Source: Psychrobacter sp. APC 3281 (GTDB taxonomy: Bacteria > Pseudomonadota > Gammaproteobacteria > Pseudomonadales > Moraxellaceae). From it: 64,000 bases of DNA. The DNA is taken from assembly GCF_030407815.1 (NCBI RefSeq), contig NZ_JASDCS010000005.1:219227-283226 (forward strand), given 5' to 3'. The notes under the pieces were generated by a model. The model saw nothing but the letters and a program-made list of their open reading frames with translations. It was not told where the DNA came from and searched no databases. A program made the position numbers and the translations under genes. Of this stretch, positions 62,830 to 64,000 are shown one piece after another (position 1 is the first letter of the stretch; every line of letters begins with the position of its first letter).

Positions 62830-62978
62830 AAACGTTAATTCAAAATTAAACATGAAAACTATCGCTTCAGTACGAAGTATTGAGATAGCAATACAGCTAT
62901 ATCAACATCAATGTACAAGTATTAGAAAATAGCTATCAAAACAACCATTAGCAACAGCCATTATAAAAGGATTTTATT

Positions 62979-63320
62979 ATGACAGCACTATCACAAAACA
63001 GCTGCGAAGCTTGTCGCATTGGCGCACCGAAAGTTGATGAAGCCGAAGCAAAAGAATTATTACCGCAAATTCCTGATTGGTCATTAATTGAGGTGGATGG
63101 TATTCAGCAGTTGCAGCGTCAGTATAAATTTAAAAACTTCGTCTCAGCAATGGCATTTGCTAATCAACTGGCAGAAATCGCTGAAGCAGAAGGGCATCAT
63201 CCGGGGATATTGGTAGAGTGGGGTAAGGCTACGGTCACTTGGTGGTCGCATAGTATCAAGGGTTTGCATCGCAATGATTTCGTCATGGCAGCTAAGACCG
63301 ATGACTTACTGGGTAAGTAA
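62979..63320 (+). CDS. phhB: 4a-Hydroxytetrahydrobiopterin dehydratase
   Basis: A 113-residue pterin-4a-carbinolamine dehydratase that regenerates the PhhA cofactor. The active-site motif is in [22 protein letters not shown] and [15 protein letters not shown] (His residues around 71, 72 and 100). AAGGA lies upstream of the ATG. N-terminal cysteines (CEAC) are a minor peculiarity. The 150-base gap from phhA contains no gene I can support. Confidence 0.94.
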   Translation: MTALSQNSCEACRIGAPKVDEAEAKELLPQIPDWSLIEVDGIQQLQRQYKFKNFVSAMAFANQLAEIAEAEGHHPGILVEWGKATVTWWSHSIKGLHRNDFVMAAKTDDLLGK

Positions 63321-63384
63321 TAAGTTGCTTCACTAGCAAATCACTTTAACCATACTTCTACCATTAAAATCAAACCCAATTTAG

Positions 63385-63406
63385 TGCCAGTATTTACTGG
63401 CATTTT
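63385..63406 (+). terminator. Short hairpin between phhB and the antiporter gene
   Basis: An 8-bp perfect stem (63385-63392 with 63395-63402) followed by TTTT, about 65 bases after phhB and just before the ribosome binding site of the next gene. It may be a weak terminator or an attenuator. Confidence 0.55.
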
Positions 63407-63417
63407 AAGGATGTGTC

Positions 63418-64000
63418 ATGCCACCAAAACCGCTCACATTAATCAGTGCTAAGCTCGCCTTTATCATATCCGCCATAGTCATCGGTATCATGGGTATCAC
63501 CATGATCGGCTTTGGCTGGGTGCCTCATCTATCTCTTATCTTGGCTATCTGTGTGCTACTGGCTATCGGTATGTACGAAGGACTCAGCTTTGATGACATG
63601 CAAGCGCAAATGGCCTCAGGTGTCATGCGCGGTATTGGTGCTATCTATTTGTTCTTCTTTATTGGACTGATGGTTGCGGCTTTAATGATGTCAGGTGCTA
63701 TACCTACGCTTATGTATGTAGGCTTTCAGCTGATCTCACCTGAGTACTACTATATCTCTGCTTTTATCTTAACCTCTATTATCGGTATTGCTCTAGGCAG
63801 TAGTTTGACGACCGCTGCCACATTGGGTGTTGCCTTTATTGGTATGAGCAATGCCTTTGATGCCAATGTGGCGATAGCGGCGGGAGCAGTAGTATCAGGC
63901 GCGTTCTTTGGCGATAAGATGTCGCCATTGTCTGATACTTGTACCATTGCGTCCTCTGTTGTTGGTATCGATCTGTTTGAGCACATTCGCAATATGATGT
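63418..64000 (+). CDS. nhaC: NhaC-type Na+/H+ antiporter (N-terminal part)
   Basis: The gene runs off the right edge; about 194 residues are visible. AAGG lies 7 bases before the ATG. Hydrophobic segments start at about residues 15, 41, 77, 108 and 124. The motifs GLMVAALMMSGAIPTLMYVG, GIALGSSLTTAATLGVAFIG and GAFFGDKMSPLSDTCTIAS are characteristic of the NhaC family. This family includes Na+/H+, malate/lactate and tyrosine/tyramine antiporters, so a role in the neighbouring tyrosine pathway is possible but not shown. Confidence 0.85.
   Translation, partial: MPPKPLTLISAKLAFIISAIVIGIMGITMIGFGWVPHLSLILAICVLLAIGMYEGLSFDDMQAQMASGVMRGIGAIYLFFFIGLMVAALMMSGAIPTLMYVGFQLISPEYYYISAFILTSIIGIALGSSLTTAATLGVAFIGMSNAFDANVAIAAGAVVSGAFFGDKMSPLSDTCTIASSVVGIDLFEHIRNMM

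Noticed and set aside
62738..62932. A 64-codon open frame overlapping the end of phhA and the gap before phhB
   Set aside because: It overlaps phhA out of frame, has no ribosome binding site, and its sequence resembles no protein I know.
1..64000. tRNA, rRNA, riboswitch and prophage genes
   Set aside because: I scanned the intergenic regions for cloverleaf-like sequences ending in CCA, known riboswitch cores and integrase or phage genes, and saw none that I could support.

Overview
The window looks like a chromosomal segment of a gammaproteobacterium of the family Moraxellaceae, most likely Psychrobacter. This rests on a prephenate dehydrogenase fused to EPSP synthase (tyrA-aroA), single-chain ArgJ and SdaA, a Moraxellaceae-style FadD pair, a trimeric autotransporter with an extended signal peptide, and moderately AT-rich DNA with very AT-rich intergenic gaps. 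It is inference from gene content; no rRNA or tRNA gene is present to confirm it. I saw no prophage, CRISPR array, plasmid origin or intact transposase. The only mobile traces are two small palindromic MITE-like elements and one isolated element end.

Layout. 0-8 kb: the end of a histidine phosphatase, a short-chain dehydrogenase, two tandem long-chain acyl-CoA ligases, and an operon of thioesterase, ABC ATPase and permease (FetA/FetB type). 8-20 kb: xthA, argJ, a DUF4377-like lipoprotein, sdaA, an NCS2 permease with a MITE-like element at its promoter, a DMT exporter, a WG-repeat protein followed by a second MITE with a target duplication, an alpha/beta hydrolase with a 54-residue rubredoxin, and apt. 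20-30 kb: a protein E-like exported protein, transaldolase, the pheA-hisC-tyrA/aroA series for aromatic amino acid synthesis, rarD, folB-folK. 29-38 kb: cysE, then dnaE-hpt-trmJ, and ggt. 38-43 kb: two large related lipoproteins of unknown function and a DnaQ-like exonuclease with a BRCT domain. 43-51 kb: a CpxP/Spy-like protein divergent from a response regulator and sensor kinase, then a 1468-residue trimeric autotransporter adhesin.

51-64 kb is a phenylalanine/tyrosine catabolic region: phhA and phhB (Phe to Tyr), an aromatic aminotransferase (Tyr to 4-hydroxyphenylpyruvate), hppD (to homogentisate), maiA and fahA (maleylacetoacetate to fumarate plus acetoacetate), an IclR and a LysR regulator, an orphan TRAP solute-binding protein, an acyl-CoA-dehydrogenase-fold flavoprotein, and the start of an NhaC-type antiporter. 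The homogentisate 1,2-dioxygenase (hmgA, cupin type) expected between hppD and maiA is absent. In its place, next to fahA, is a small VOC-superfamily protein that keeps a 2-His-1-Glu metal triad and fits the classical extradiol ring-cleavage dioxygenase signature. I consider it the best candidate here for an undescribed activity: a non-orthologous homogentisate dioxygenase.

Other items worth a look are the paired lipoproteins, the exonuclease-BRCT protein, a possible Phe/Tyr-rich leader peptide upstream of pheA, repeats spaced two helical turns apart upstream of the adhesin and of the lipoprotein pair, and lineage-specific insertions in DnaE, FetA and CysE.
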